From positions 3,534,001-3,598,000 of the forward strand of contig NZ_CP157390.1 of assembly GCF_040050925.1 (NCBI RefSeq): DNA of 64,000 nt. Direction: 5' to 3'. The notes beneath the pieces are model-generated. The model saw only the letters and a list, made by a program, of their open reading frames with translations, ran no database searches and was not told the DNA's origin. Origin of the DNA: Leifsonia sp. NPDC080035 (GTDB lineage: Bacteria; Actinomycetota; Actinomycetes; Actinomycetales; Microbacteriaceae). Each line of letters starts with the position of its first letter. Position 1 is the first letter of the stretch. Position numbers and translations under genes: made by a program. Positions 33,761 to 43,165 of the stretch are shown in pieces.

Positions 33761-34699
33761 CTACTTGATGGGGTGATCCTTCAGCCACTCCTTGGCGATC
33801 ACGTCGGGCTGGGTCTTGCTCGAGCCCTGGTTCTCGCCGTTCATGGTGATGAGGTCGTCGGTGGTGAGCTCGGCCGAGACCTTGTTCAGCACCTCCTTGA
33901 CCTTCGCGGACGCCTTGGAGCTGTTGATCAGCGGCAGGATGTTCTGCGCGGCGATCAGGTTCTTCGGGTCCTTGAGGACGACGAACCCGTTGTCCTTGAT
34001 GGCCGGGGTGGTCGTGTAGATGTCCGCCAGCTGCACGTCGCCGTTCTTCAGCGCCGCCACGGTGAGCGGGCCGCCGGAGTCGCTGATCGGCTTGAGCGTC
34101 GCGGTGACGCCGTAGGCCGACTTCAGCCCCGGGATGCCGTACGGACGCGTCCCGAACTCGGGGTTCGCGCCGACCGTGAGCGGGACCTTCACGTTCTTGA
34201 GGTCCTCCAGGCTGGTCACGTTGTACTTGTCCGAGAACTCCTTGGTGACGTTGTAGGAGTCCGCGTCCTGGGCCTTGGACTGGTCGAGCACCTCGAAGCC
34301 CTTCGGCAGGGCGTCGTTGAGCGCGGCGTAGACGTCGTCGCTGGAGGAGGCGGTGTTGTTCTTGTCGTAGAACTGCAGCAGGTTGCCCGAGTACTCCGGG
34401 ATCAGGTCGATCGAGCCGTCCTGGAGCGCCTTCAGGTAGACATCGCGCTGGCCGATGCTCGGCTTGTAGTTGACGGTCACGCCGTTGGCGGCCAGGGCCT
34501 GGCCGTAGATCTGCATGAGGATCTCGGACTCGCCGAAGGCGGCGGAGCCGATCGTGACGCTGCTGCTGCCGCCGCCGGACGCGGAGGTCGGGCTGTCGGA
34601 GTTGAACGCGCCTCCGCCCGACGAGCACGCGCTGAGGGCGAGCAGGGCCCCCGCCGCGAGCACGCCGGCCGCGAGCCGGCTCTTGGTGGATGCGAACAT
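33761..34699 (-). CDS. Osmolyte ABC transporter, substrate-binding lipoprotein (OpuCC-like)
   Basis: 312-residue lipoprotein with a signal peptide and lipobox LSAC (lipidated Cys25). The mature part is an OpuAC-type quaternary amine binder (VTIGSAAFGESEILMQIYG, DGSIDLIPEYSGNLL). It should deliver glycine betaine, choline or carnitine to the permeases upstream. It is the last gene of a four-gene operon, 54 bp after the second permease gene. Confidence 0.9.
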   Translation of the reverse strand: MFASTKSRLAAGVLAAGALLALSACSSGGGAFNSDSPTSASGGGSSSVTIGSAAFGESEILMQIYGQALAANGVTVNYKPSIGQRDVYLKALQDGSIDLIPEYSGNLLQFYDKNNTASSSDDVYAALNDALPKGFEVLDQSKAQDADSYNVTKEFSDKYNVTSLEDLKNVKVPLTVGANPEFGTRPYGIPGLKSAYGVTATLKPISDSGGPLTVAALKNGDVQLADIYTTTPAIKDNGFVVLKDPKNLIAAQNILPLINSSKASAKVKEVLNKVSAELTTDDLITMNGENQGSSKTQPDVIAKEWLKDHPIK

Positions 34700-34753
34700 G
34701 TGATTCTCTCTCTTTCGACTGTGCGATGGGATCGGTGCAGGTTCGTAAGGGGA

Positions 34754-35500
34754 TCAGGGAACGGATTGCCGCCCGGGGACGGTGATGCCGAAGGCGCGCC
34801 ACGGGTCCTTGGTCTTGCCCTCGCCGGACACGCGCCCGGCGACGACGCCGCGTGGCACGACGAGCTTCTGGGTGAGGGCGAACACGCCGTCGACGACGAG
34901 GGCGAGCACGACCACGATGATGGAGCCGCCGAGCATCTCGGGGTAGTTCTGGACCGCGAGCCCGTCGAAGAGGAAGCGGCCGAGGCCACCGACCGGGAGG
35001 ATCGCCGCGACCGTCCAGGTCGCGATCACCTGGAGTGCGCCGGAGCGCAGACCCCCGATGACGAGCGGGAGAGACAGCGGCAGCTCCACCTTGGTGAAGA
35101 TCTGCCACTCGGTCATCCCCACCGCGCGGGCCGCGTCGATGGTCCGGCGGTCGACGGATTCGAGCCCGGAGTATGCACCCGCCAGCAGCGGAGGGATGGC
35201 GAGGATGGTCAGCGCGATCAGCGGAGGGACGATGGTGATGTTCGACGTGATGAGCGCCAGATACACGACGAGTCCCAGCGTCGGCACGGCCCGCAGCGCG
35301 CCGGAGACGCCGACGGCGAGGCCGCGGAGGCGTCCGGTGTGCCCGATCGCGAAGCCGACCGGCAACGCGATCGCTCCGGCCAGCAGCAGCGTGAGCAGCG
35401 AGTACACGATGTGCTCGCCCGTGCGTGCAGGGATGCCGCTCGGACCGGCCCAGTTCACCGGGTCGAACAGCCAGCCGAACGCGGCCACGAAATCGGTCAT
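34754..35500 (-). CDS. Osmolyte ABC transporter, permease
   Basis: 248-residue inner-membrane permease with about six hydrophobic segments. The EAA-type loop reads AARAVGMTEWQIFTKVELPL. ATG 35500 overlaps the stop of the companion permease by four bases (ATGA). The pair forms the OpuCB/OpuCD heterodimer. Confidence 0.9.
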   Translation of the reverse strand: MTDFVAAFGWLFDPVNWAGPSGIPARTGEHIVYSLLTLLLAGAIALPVGFAIGHTGRLRGLAVGVSGALRAVPTLGLVVYLALITSNITIVPPLIALTILAIPPLLAGAYSGLESVDRRTIDAARAVGMTEWQIFTKVELPLSLPLVIGGLRSGALQVIATWTVAAILPVGGLGRFLFDGLAVQNYPEMLGGSIIVVVLALVVDGVFALTQKLVVPRGVVAGRVSGEGKTKDPWRAFGITVPGRQSVP

Positions 35501-36186
35501 GCGCCCGTCACCGCCTTCATCGCCGCGTTCCTGCCGAGGCGGCCGCTGCGCTCGTCGAGCCGCGACCACGGCAGCAGCAGCCGGCCGAGCAGCACGAGCA
35601 CGAGGTCGAACACGAGCGCGACGATCATGATCATGACGATGCCGACCAGCACCTCCTCCGGGTAGGACCGGTTGATGCCGTCCGTGAACAGCTGGCCGAG
35701 GTTCGGGACGCCGAGCAGCGCGCCGACGCTCACCAGGCTCACCGTGGAGACGGAGACGACGCGCAGCCCGGCGAGCAGCACGGGCCCGGCGAGCGGCAAC
35801 TCCACCGACCAGAACCGGCGCCAGCCCGAGAACCCGATCGCGTTCGCCGACTGGACGACGTCACCGGGCACGGAGGCGAGGGCGTCGGCGGTCGTGCGGA
35901 CCATCAGCGCCACGGCGTAGATGCTGAGCGCGATGACGACGTTCGCGGGGTCGAGGATCTTCGTCCCGATCAGCGCGGGCATCGCGAAGAACAGCGGCAG
36001 CGACGGGATCGCGTAGAGGATGCCGCCCAGCGTCAGCAGCACGGGGCGACTGAGCCGGTACCGGTTCGCCACCCACCCGATCGGCAACGACACCACGAAC
36101 CCGAGGACGATCGGGATGGCGCTCAACCACACGTGGGAGACCGTGAGATTCCAGACCTGGCCGAGGTTCGACCACAAGAAGCTCAC
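35497..36186 (-). CDS. Osmolyte ABC transporter, permease
   Basis: 229-residue permease of the same type; the coupling loop is VQSANAIGFSGWRRFWSVEL. The start is GTG 36186, overlapping the ATPase stop (GTGA). Four-base overlaps on both sides mark a tightly coupled operon. Confidence 0.9.
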   Translation of the reverse strand: MSFLWSNLGQVWNLTVSHVWLSAIPIVLGFVVSLPIGWVANRYRLSRPVLLTLGGILYAIPSLPLFFAMPALIGTKILDPANVVIALSIYAVALMVRTTADALASVPGDVVQSANAIGFSGWRRFWSVELPLAGPVLLAGLRVVSVSTVSLVSVGALLGVPNLGQLFTDGINRSYPEEVLVGIVMIMIVALVFDLVLVLLGRLLLPWSRLDERSGRLGRNAAMKAVTGA

Positions 36187-37064
36187 GTCGGGTCCTCACC
36201 CTGCGCCGCAGCACCCACGACCGGGACGGTCGTGGCCTTTGCTTCGGATCCGCCGGCGCTGAGCACGCCGGCGGTTCGCCCGTCGCTGTCGACGAGCACC
36301 GACCCCGTCGGGGTCTGCTCGATGTGCAGCGCGCGCTTGCCGCGGTCCGCGCCGACGAACGTCGCGACGAAGTCGTCGGCGGGCGCGGCCAGGATCTCGG
36401 CGGGCGTGCCCTTCTGGGCGACGATCCCGCCCTTCCGGAAGATCACCACCTGGTCGCCGAGCCGGAACGCCTCGTCGATGTCGTGCGTGACGAACACCAC
36501 GGTCTTGTCGAGCTCGCGCTGGAGGCGCAGCAGCTCGTTCTGCAGATCGTCGCGGACGATCGGGTCGACGGCGCCGAACGGCTCGTCCATCAGCAGGATG
36601 TTCGGGTCGACCGCGAGCCCGCGGGCGACGCCGACGCGCTGCTGCTGGCCGCCGGACAGCTGTGCGGGGTATCTGTCCGCAAGCGAGCGCTCGAGCCCGA
36701 CGGTGTCCATCAGCTCGAGGGCTTTGTTCCTGGCGCTCTTGCGCTTCTCACCGCGCAGCAGCGGGACGGTGGCGATGTTGTCGACGACCTTGCGGTGCGG
36801 AAGAAGCCCGGAGTTCTGCATCACGTAGCCGATGCTCCGACGCAGGTGGACCGGTTTCAGCGACTGCACGTCCTCCCCGTCGATCTCGACCGTGCCGCTC
36901 GTGGGGTCGACCATGCGGTTGATCATGCGCAGGATGGTCGTCTTGCCGCTGCCGGAGGAGCCCACCAGCACGGTGATCTTGCGGGACGGGATGACGAGCG
37001 AGAAGTCGTCGACCGCAACGGTCCCGTCAGGGAACCGCTTCGTCACCGAGCGGAACTCGATCAT
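36183..37064 (-). CDS. Osmolyte ABC transporter, ATPase
   Basis: 293-residue ATPase: Walker A GSSGSGKT, signature LSGGQQQRVGVARG, Walker B ILLMDEPFGAVD. OpuCA/ProV proteins often end in a CBS pair that gates transport by ionic strength; here the C-terminus after residue 230 is short and lacks a clear CBS pair. First gene of the importer operon, with a TetR gene upstream on the same strand. Confidence 0.92.
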   Translation of the reverse strand: MIEFRSVTKRFPDGTVAVDDFSLVIPSRKITVLVGSSGSGKTTILRMINRMVDPTSGTVEIDGEDVQSLKPVHLRRSIGYVMQNSGLLPHRKVVDNIATVPLLRGEKRKSARNKALELMDTVGLERSLADRYPAQLSGGQQQRVGVARGLAVDPNILLMDEPFGAVDPIVRDDLQNELLRLQRELDKTVVFVTHDIDEAFRLGDQVVIFRKGGIVAQKGTPAEILAAPADDFVATFVGADRGKRALHIEQTPTGSVLVDSDGRTAGVLSAGGSEAKATTVPVVGAAAQGEDPT

Positions 37065-37121
37065 CGGGTCTCAACTCTCCGTCGCGGATAATTCGGGGAC
37101 ATCCCCTCCACCCAAACAGCG

Positions 37122-37136
37122 TTCGGCCGAATATTC
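37122..37136. promoter_or_regulatory. Overlapping palindromes upstream of the osmolyte importer
   Basis: TTCGGCCGAA (37122-37131) and GAATATTC (37129-37136) overlap in an AT-richer patch 58-72 bp before the importer's ATG. A site for the nearby TetR is possible. Confidence 0.3.
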
Positions 37137-37215
37137 AACGCATTGAGTCGAATTGTGGCGGGTCGTGCCATGTCGACAACCTGCCACCGGCCACCGACAT
37201 TCCCGCTCACGGCGA

Positions 37216-37872
37216 TCAGTTCTCGGCGTCGTAGCGCCTCTCCAGATACTCACGCGCGACCGTGCGGGCCTCGGCGATGTAGCGCTCGTCACCCGCGGGG
37301 TCGACGACGAACGCCCGGTTGATCAGGGCATCCATCATCTCCACGACCACCTCGAGCCGGAAGGCGAGGTCGTCGCCCGCGGGAAGGCCGTACTCGTCGG
37401 CCAGGATCTCGGCGAACTGCGTCGCGAACGAGACGTCCCGTGACACCTCCTCCTCGGCGCTTCCGGCGCGCTCGGCGTCGGTGAACCGGATGATGCGGAA
37501 CCCCGGCTCGTCACGGAACATCCCGACGAACGCGTCGATCGCGCACTCGACGGCGTTCCACCAGTGCGCGGGGCTCTGTGCGTGGATGGCGGCGACCACC
37601 GAGTGCCGGTAGCGGAGCACCGCGCGGTCGCGGAGGCCCTGCAGCAGGACGATGCGGTCGGGGAAGTAGCGGTACACCGTCCCGATCGACGCACCGGCGC
37701 GTTCGGCGACCATCGCGGTCGTCAGCCGGTCGAAGCCGATCTCGTCGACCACCTCGGCCGCCGCGTCCAGCAGGGCGTCGATCCTCGCCGCGCTGCGCTC
37801 CTGGATCGGCTCGGTGCGCACGAGCGGCGCTCCGATGGTGTTCTGACCGGCGACTAGGTCGTTGATGGGCAC
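37216..37872 (-). CDS. TetR family transcriptional regulator
   Basis: 218-residue regulator with an N-terminal arm of about 20 residues before the helix-turn-helix (LTTAMVAERAGASIGTVYRYF). The C-terminal domain has WWNAVECAIDAFVGMF and is unassigned. GTG 37872 was chosen because AAGGAG stands eight bases before it; the frame is open further up. It lies 151 bp upstream of the osmolyte importer on the same strand and may control it; it is divergent from the App1-like gene, so that is a second possible target. Confidence 0.87.
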   Translation of the reverse strand: MPINDLVAGQNTIGAPLVRTEPIQERSAARIDALLDAAAEVVDEIGFDRLTTAMVAERAGASIGTVYRYFPDRIVLLQGLRDRAVLRYRHSVVAAIHAQSPAHWWNAVECAIDAFVGMFRDEPGFRIIRFTDAERAGSAEEEVSRDVSFATQFAEILADEYGLPAGDDLAFRLEVVVEMMDALINRAFVVDPAGDERYIAEARTVAREYLERRYDAEN

Positions 37873-38017
37873 GAGGGTGACTCCTTCTTTCTGTCGTCCA
37901 CGATACGTCTTACGGGCCCCCCAGCCCGGCGACGGCGGTGTCGTCGCACACAACGGATCATATTCGGGGAAACCTCACCTTTGCTCGGGAAAAACCTGCG
38001 ACGCGCCGCAGAATGCG

Positions 38018-38033
38018 CCCCCAGATCTGGGGG
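38018..38033. promoter_or_regulatory. 16-bp perfect palindrome between TetR and App1-like genes
   Basis: CCCCCAGATCTGGGGG lies 44 bp before the ATG at 38078. Perfect symmetry and position suggest an operator in this 205-bp divergent region. Confidence 0.5.
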
Positions 38034-38077
38034 ACGCGCAGAGGCGATCCTGCACGGCATGAGAAACTGGTACCTCT

Positions 38078-39145
38078 ATGACCGCTACCCCAGCCAAGCG
38101 CGCCGCGAGCGTCGAGCCGATCATGCACCGCGCCGCCCGCATCGAGGATGCGTTCCACGAGTTCCGCGCGCGCCGCGCCCGCAAGCGCGGTTTCCTCGCG
38201 ACCGTGGTGCCGTACACGGGCTACGGTTCGCCCACCTGGGTGCGGATCCTCGGCCGCGTCCTCCTCGTCAGGGAGCCGAAGCCGGGCAGCAGGGCCGAGC
38301 GCAAGCACCGCAGGCGCGAGGAGTCGATCAGGGGATGGCGCTCCTTCATCTCCGTGCCCGTGGCCGACGCCCCCGTCACCATCGAGATCGAAGGCGTGAC
38401 CCACGAGGTCATGCCCGATCGCGGCGGCGTCATCGACACCGTCGTCCCCGTGCAGCTCGCTCCCGGCTGGCACACCGTCCGGCTCTCCACCCCGGAGTCG
38501 ACGCGCGTCTTCGAGGCGCCCGTCTACGTCGTCGACCCGAAGGCGACCTTCGGCATCGTCTCCGACGTGGACGACACCGTGATGGTCACCGCACTCCCCC
38601 GCCCCCTGCTTGCCGCCTGGAACACCTTCGTGCTCGACGAGCACGCCCGCGTCCCGACGCCCGGCATGGCGGTGCTGCTCGAGCGGCTTTCGGCCGCGCA
38701 TCCCGGCGCCCCGGTGATCTACCTCTCGACCGGTGCCTGGAACGTCGCGCCGACGCTCACGCGCTTCCTCTCCCGCAACCTCTTCCCCGCCGGCCCGCTG
38801 CTGCTCACCGACTGGGGGCCCACGCACGACCGGCTGTTCCGGAGCGGCAGGGAGCACAAGCAGACCAGTCTCGCCCGGCTCGCCGAGGAGTTCCCCGGAC
38901 TGAAGTGGCTGCTGATCGGCGACGACGGCCAGCACGACGAGCAGCTCTACGGCGAGTTCTCCACCGCGCATCCGGACAATGTCGCCGCCGTCGCCATCCG
39001 CCAGCTCTCCAGCGGGGAGGCGGTGCTCGCCGGTGGCCGGTCGAAGGCCGAGAAGCACAGCGAGATCTCCGGCGCGCCCTGGGTCTACGCGCCCGACGGC
39101 GCCGGCCTGAGCGAGCAGCTCACCGAGCTCGGGCTGCTCCCCTGA
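38078..39145 (+). CDS. App1-like (DUF2183) phosphatase domain protein
   Basis: 355-residue protein whose C-terminal half matches the App1/DUF2183 group, related to yeast phosphatidate phosphatase App1. SDVDDTVMVT is the HAD-like nucleophile motif (DxDxT) and LLIGDDGQHDEQLY the later acidic motif. The N-terminal half is a beta-rich domain of unknown role. There is no signal peptide. The substrate in bacteria is not established; phosphatidate is a guess. One base separates it from the next gene. Confidence 0.85.
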   Translation: MTATPAKRAASVEPIMHRAARIEDAFHEFRARRARKRGFLATVVPYTGYGSPTWVRILGRVLLVREPKPGSRAERKHRRREESIRGWRSFISVPVADAPVTIEIEGVTHEVMPDRGGVIDTVVPVQLAPGWHTVRLSTPESTRVFEAPVYVVDPKATFGIVSDVDDTVMVTALPRPLLAAWNTFVLDEHARVPTPGMAVLLERLSAAHPGAPVIYLSTGAWNVAPTLTRFLSRNLFPAGPLLLTDWGPTHDRLFRSGREHKQTSLARLAEEFPGLKWLLIGDDGQHDEQLYGEFSTAHPDNVAAVAIRQLSSGEAVLAGGRSKAEKHSEISGAPWVYAPDGAGLSEQLTELGLLP

Positions 39146-39146
39146 G

Positions 39147-40226
39147 ATGACCGCCTCCCGCACCGACGTGCTCAGGATGCGCCGACTGGCGCAGGCGATC
39201 GACGGCGATCGCGAGCACTCCCCCGCCGACGTCGTCCGCAGGATGCTCGCCGTGCAGGCGCAGGATTTCGGCGCCGCGTGCTGGGCGCTGGGCCTCCGCA
39301 CGACGGACGCGACGCGCTCCGACGTCCTCGCCGACCTGGACGCCGGCCGGATCGTCCGCTCCTGGCCGATGCGCGGCACGCTGCACTTCGTCCCTACCGA
39401 GGATCTGCGCTGGATGCTGTCGGTCACGACGGAGCGGATGGTCGCCGGTCTCGCGCGACGCCACGCCGAGCTGGAGCTGGCCGATCACGATTTCGGCCGC
39501 GCACGCGACCTCCTGGTCGCCGAGCTCGAAGGCGGTCGAAGCATCGGCCGGGCCGACCTGATGGCCCTCTGGGAGGGCAACGGGATCGCCACGGCGGGCC
39601 AGCGCGGCTACCACCTCATCTACTACCTCGCGCAGACCGGCGTGGTCTGCTGGGGGCCGACGCATCGCACCCAGCAGGCGCTCGTGCTGCTCGACGAGTG
39701 GGCGCCGCAGGGCAGGTCGCTCGAGGAGGACGAGGCGCACGCCGAGTTCCTGCTGCGCTACCTCACCGGTCACGGCCCTGCCACGCTCAAGGACTTCGTC
39801 TGGTGGACCAAGGGGACGGTCGCGGGTGCCAAGCGCGGCCTCGCGGTGCTCGGCGACGCCGTGACCACGCTGGAGGTGGAGGGGACGAGCTACCTGGTGA
39901 CGGCCGAGCTGGCCGACCGGGCGGCCGCCCATCCCGAGCGCCGGTCCGAGCGCGACGCCGTGCACCTCCTCCCGGGCTTCGACGAGTACCTCCTCGGCTT
40001 CCAGGACCGCTCGCCGATCCTCGAGGACGAGCACGCCGCGGCGATCGTCCCGGGCGGCAACGGCGTCTTCCAGCCGATCATCGTCGCGCGCGGGCGGATC
40101 GTCGGAACCTGGCGGACAGGAGGCGCGAAGGGCGAGCCCGAGGCGCGTCCGTTCGGCGAGCTCGGCGCCGGGCAGCGGGCCGCACTCGCCAGGAGCGCTC
40201 GGGCCTACCGCCGCTTCGCCGACTAA
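39147..40226 (+). CDS. Winged-helix (HTH_42) protein, AlkZ/YcaQ-like
   Basis: 359-residue protein of the HTH_42 group. Some members, such as AlkZ and YcaQ, are DNA glycosylases that unhook crosslinks. The segment LAVQAQDFGAACWALGLR has the QxQ/QxD-type position used for catalysis there, here QAQD, and SWPMRGTLHFVPTED is strongly conserved in the group. Activity is an inference from family. It is tightly placed after the App1-like gene, and the FUSC gene follows after 10 bp. Confidence 0.83.
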   Translation: MTASRTDVLRMRRLAQAIDGDREHSPADVVRRMLAVQAQDFGAACWALGLRTTDATRSDVLADLDAGRIVRSWPMRGTLHFVPTEDLRWMLSVTTERMVAGLARRHAELELADHDFGRARDLLVAELEGGRSIGRADLMALWEGNGIATAGQRGYHLIYYLAQTGVVCWGPTHRTQQALVLLDEWAPQGRSLEEDEAHAEFLLRYLTGHGPATLKDFVWWTKGTVAGAKRGLAVLGDAVTTLEVEGTSYLVTAELADRAAAHPERRSERDAVHLLPGFDEYLLGFQDRSPILEDEHAAAIVPGGNGVFQPIIVARGRIVGTWRTGGAKGEPEARPFGELGAGQRAALARSARAYRRFAD

Positions 40227-40229
40227 CCT
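40224..40229 (+). promoter_or_regulatory. Possible leaderless -10 box of the FUSC gene
   Basis: TAACCT, seven bases before the GTG at 40237; it includes the stop of the preceding gene. GGAGG also stands before the GTG, so leadered translation is equally possible. Confidence 0.25.
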
Positions 40230-40236
40230 GGAGGAC

Positions 40237-41313
40237 GTGGCTCCCAAGTTCCCGGTCAAGATCCCCCTGCCGGCGAACATCCGGGCGACGACCAGGGTCC
40301 CCTTCCTGCAGGTGGCCAAGACCGCCGCCGCGATGATCCTGGCCTGGGTCGTCGCGGGCGTCCTCGTGCCGGGCGAGCTCCCGGTCTTCGCCACGATCGC
40401 CGCGCTCCTGGTGGTGCAGCCGAGCGTGAACCAGTCGGTCGGCCGGGCGATCGAGCGCTCGCTCGGGGTCATCGTCGGCGTGATCGTCGCCTACGTGATC
40501 GGGCTCGCGTTCGGCACGAACAGCTGGATCGTGCTCGTCGCGGTCGTCGCCTCCCTCCTGATCGCCTGGGCGCTGAAGCTCACGCCGGGCACCGCGAACC
40601 AGGTGCCGATCACCGCGATGCTGGTCCTGGCGATCGGCGCATCCAACCCGGAGTACGCGTTCGCGCGCATCATCGAGACGGTCCTCGGCGCGGTCATCGG
40701 CGTCGTCATCAACATCACCGTCGTGCCTCCGGTGCTCACCGGGCCCGCCCGCACGGCCGTCCTCGGGCTCGGCACCGAGATCGCCGCCACCCTCGACCGC
40801 CTGGCCCAGGCGCTGGTGTCGCCGCAGACCCCCGGCGAGCGGGATGCCCTGCTCATCGAGGCGCGCCTGCTCCGGCCGATGGAGAAGAAGGCGGAGGCGG
40901 CGCTCACCGCGGCCGACGAGAGCCTGACACTGAACCCGCGCCAGTCACGCCATCGCGCCGTGCTCCAGCACGACGTCGACCTGTTCGCTCGGCTGAAGCC
41001 GCTGATCACGCGGGCGCTCGGCATGACCCGCGCGTTCCACGACCACTACGACGACAGCCTGGTCGACGAGCCGACGCTCAGCGCGATCGCGGAGGAGCTG
41101 CGGCGTGCGGCCCACGACCTGCGGCTGCTGAGCCGCGATCCGGACGCGCCCGCTCACGAGCCGGGCACCGAGACGGCGGGCATCCCCGTCCTGACGGCGC
41201 CGTTGGTCGTCGCCACGCCGAACCCGCGGCACTGGGTGCTGCTGGGGTCGCTCATGGAGGACTTGCGGCGGATCCACTCGGAGATCACCGGAGACGACGA
41301 CACCGGCGCCTGA
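40237..41313 (+). CDS. FUSC family (aromatic acid exporter-like) membrane protein
   Basis: 358-residue protein with an N-terminal block of about six transmembrane segments (residues 22-170: VAKTAAAMILAWVVAG, TIAALLVVQPSVNQSVGRAI) and a long soluble C-terminal part with helical, charged sequence. FUSC proteins export aromatic acids or related compounds; the cargo here is unknown. The start is GTG 40237. Its last codons form one arm of the terminator at 41298. Confidence 0.85.
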   Translation: MAPKFPVKIPLPANIRATTRVPFLQVAKTAAAMILAWVVAGVLVPGELPVFATIAALLVVQPSVNQSVGRAIERSLGVIVGVIVAYVIGLAFGTNSWIVLVAVVASLLIAWALKLTPGTANQVPITAMLVLAIGASNPEYAFARIIETVLGAVIGVVINITVVPPVLTGPARTAVLGLGTEIAATLDRLAQALVSPQTPGERDALLIEARLLRPMEKKAEAALTAADESLTLNPRQSRHRAVLQHDVDLFARLKPLITRALGMTRAFHDHYDDSLVDEPTLSAIAEELRRAAHDLRLLSRDPDAPAHEPGTETAGIPVLTAPLVVATPNPRHWVLLGSLMEDLRRIHSEITGDDDTGA

Positions 41314-41331
41314 GAACAGGCGCCGGTGTCG
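41298..41331. terminator. Bidirectional hairpin between FUSC gene and proS
   Basis: CGACACCGGCGCCTG and CAGGCGCCGGTGTCG, perfect 15-bp arms with an AGAA loop. The left arm includes the end of the FUSC gene and its stop. It lies between convergent genes and has no T-run. Confidence 0.8.
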
Positions 41332-41354
41332 GCGGGTGCGTCGCGCCGCCGCGA

Positions 41355-43121
41355 TCAGGCCGTGAGCTCGGCGATCGCCTCGATGAGGGGCAGCGTCCTG
41401 CGGTCGCCCGTCCGGCGGTTCCAGAGCTCCACCTCGCCGTCCGCTGCGCCGCGGCCGACGACGAGGATGCGCGGAACGCCGAGCAGTTCGGCGTCACCGA
41501 ACTTGACGCCGGGAGAGACCTTCGGGCGGTCGTCGTAGAGGACATCGAGGCCGGCGGCCTCGAGGTCGAGGGCGGCGCGCTCGGCGACGTCGAACGCGAC
41601 CTGGTCGCGGCCGGCGGCCACGACGTGCACGTCGAACGGCGCGACGGTCTCCGGCCAGGCGAGGCCCTTCTCGTCGTTGTTCTCCTCGGCGATGATCGCC
41701 AGGATGCGCGTGACGCCGATGCCGTACGAGCCCATGGTGACGGTGACGAGCTTGCCGTTCTCGTCGAGGACCTTCAGGCCCAGCGCCTCCGCGTACTTGC
41801 GGCCGAGCTGGAAGACGTGGCCGATCTCCATTCCGCGGGCGAGCTCGACAGGGCCGGAGCCGTCCGGCGCGGGGTCGCCCGCCTTGACCTCGGCGACCTC
41901 GACCACTCCGTCCCAGCCGAAGTCGCGCCCCGCGACCAGGCCGAAGACGTGCTTGCCGTGGACGTTGGCACCGGTGATCCAACCCGAGCCGTCGCTCACG
42001 CGGGGGTCGACGACGAACCGGATGCCGGTGGCGGCCTCCTCGCCGAGCACAGGTCCGTCGGCGGACCAGGGGCCGATGTAGCCCTTGACCAGACCGGGGT
42101 TCTTGGCGAAGTCCTCGTCGGTCGCCGCCTCGACCTCGGCGGGCGCGAACGCCACCTCGGCGCGCTTCATGTCGACCTCACGGTCGCCGGGAAGGCCGAC
42201 GACGACCAGCTCGCGCGTGCCGTCCAGGTGGGTCAGGGCGAGCACAACGTTCTTCAGCGTGTCCGCGGCCGTCCACGCCCGGCCGTCCGGCCGCGGGTGC
42301 TTCTCGTTGGCCACGTCGACGAGCGTCTGGATCGTCGGGGTGTTCGGGGTGTCGAGCACCTCCTGCGGCGTCAGCTTCTCGTAGGAGCGGGCGGGAGGCG
42401 CCTCCGTGGTGAACGCCTCGACGTTCGCGGCGTAGCCGCCGGCCGAGCGCACGAAGGTGTCCTCGCCGACCGGGGTCGGGTGCAGGAACTCCTCGCTGCG
42501 GGAGCCGCCCATCGCACCGGCGTCCGCCTGGACGATGACGTACTCGAGGCCGAGCCGTGTGAAGATGCGCTCGTAGGCGTCGCGCTGCGCCTGGTAGCTC
42601 GCGTCGAGCCCGGCGTCGGTCGCGTCGAACGAGTACGCGTCCTTCATCGTGAACTCGCGGCCGCGCAGCAGCCCGGCGCGCGGCCGGGCCTCGTCGCGGT
42701 ACTTGTCCTGGATCTGGTAGATCGCCAGCGGCAGGTCCTTGTACGAGGAGTACAGATCCTTCACGAGCAGCGTGAACGCCTCCTCGTGGGTGGGGGCGAG
42801 CAGGTAGTCGCCGCCCTTCCGATCCTGGAGGCGGAAGAGCAGGTCCCCGTACTCCTCCCAGCGGCCGGTGGCCTCGTAGGCCTCGCGCGGCATCAGCGCC
42901 GGGAAGTGCACCTCGTGCGCGCCGGCGGCGGCCATCTCCTCGCGGATGATCGCCTCGATCTTCGCCTTCACCCGCAACCCCAGCGGCAGCCACGCGAAGA
43001 TGCCGGCTGCCTGCGGTCGGATGTAGCCGGCGCGGATCAGCAGCTTGTGGCTGGCGACCTCGGCGTCCGAGGGATCTTCACGAAGAGTACGGAGGAAATA
43101 GTTGGTCAGGCGAGTAGGCAC
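41355..43121 (-). CDS. proS: Prolyl-tRNA synthetase (bacterial type)
   Basis: 588-residue class II synthetase that charges tRNA-Pro. Motif 2 is in KYRDEARPRAGLLRGREFTMKD-like sequence near residue 140, the insertion (editing) domain of the bacterial type lies at about 225-405, and motif 3 (GSYGIGVTRILAII) is near 450. The C-terminal anticodon domain follows. The start is GTG 43121, supported by TAACAT ending six bases upstream. Confidence 0.97.
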   Translation of the reverse strand: MPTRLTNYFLRTLREDPSDAEVASHKLLIRAGYIRPQAAGIFAWLPLGLRVKAKIEAIIREEMAAAGAHEVHFPALMPREAYEATGRWEEYGDLLFRLQDRKGGDYLLAPTHEEAFTLLVKDLYSSYKDLPLAIYQIQDKYRDEARPRAGLLRGREFTMKDAYSFDATDAGLDASYQAQRDAYERIFTRLGLEYVIVQADAGAMGGSRSEEFLHPTPVGEDTFVRSAGGYAANVEAFTTEAPPARSYEKLTPQEVLDTPNTPTIQTLVDVANEKHPRPDGRAWTAADTLKNVVLALTHLDGTRELVVVGLPGDREVDMKRAEVAFAPAEVEAATDEDFAKNPGLVKGYIGPWSADGPVLGEEAATGIRFVVDPRVSDGSGWITGANVHGKHVFGLVAGRDFGWDGVVEVAEVKAGDPAPDGSGPVELARGMEIGHVFQLGRKYAEALGLKVLDENGKLVTVTMGSYGIGVTRILAIIAEENNDEKGLAWPETVAPFDVHVVAAGRDQVAFDVAERAALDLEAAGLDVLYDDRPKVSPGVKFGDAELLGVPRILVVGRGAADGEVELWNRRTGDRRTLPLIEAIAELTA

Positions 43122-43127
43122 CGTCCC

Positions 43128-43133
43128 ATGTTA
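43128..43133 (-). promoter_or_regulatory. Candidate leaderless -10 box of proS
   Basis: TAACAT on the minus strand, six bases before the GTG at 43121. Confidence 0.45.
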
Positions 43134-43165
43134 TCGGTGCTGTCGCGCGCCTCCCGCTACCCGCG

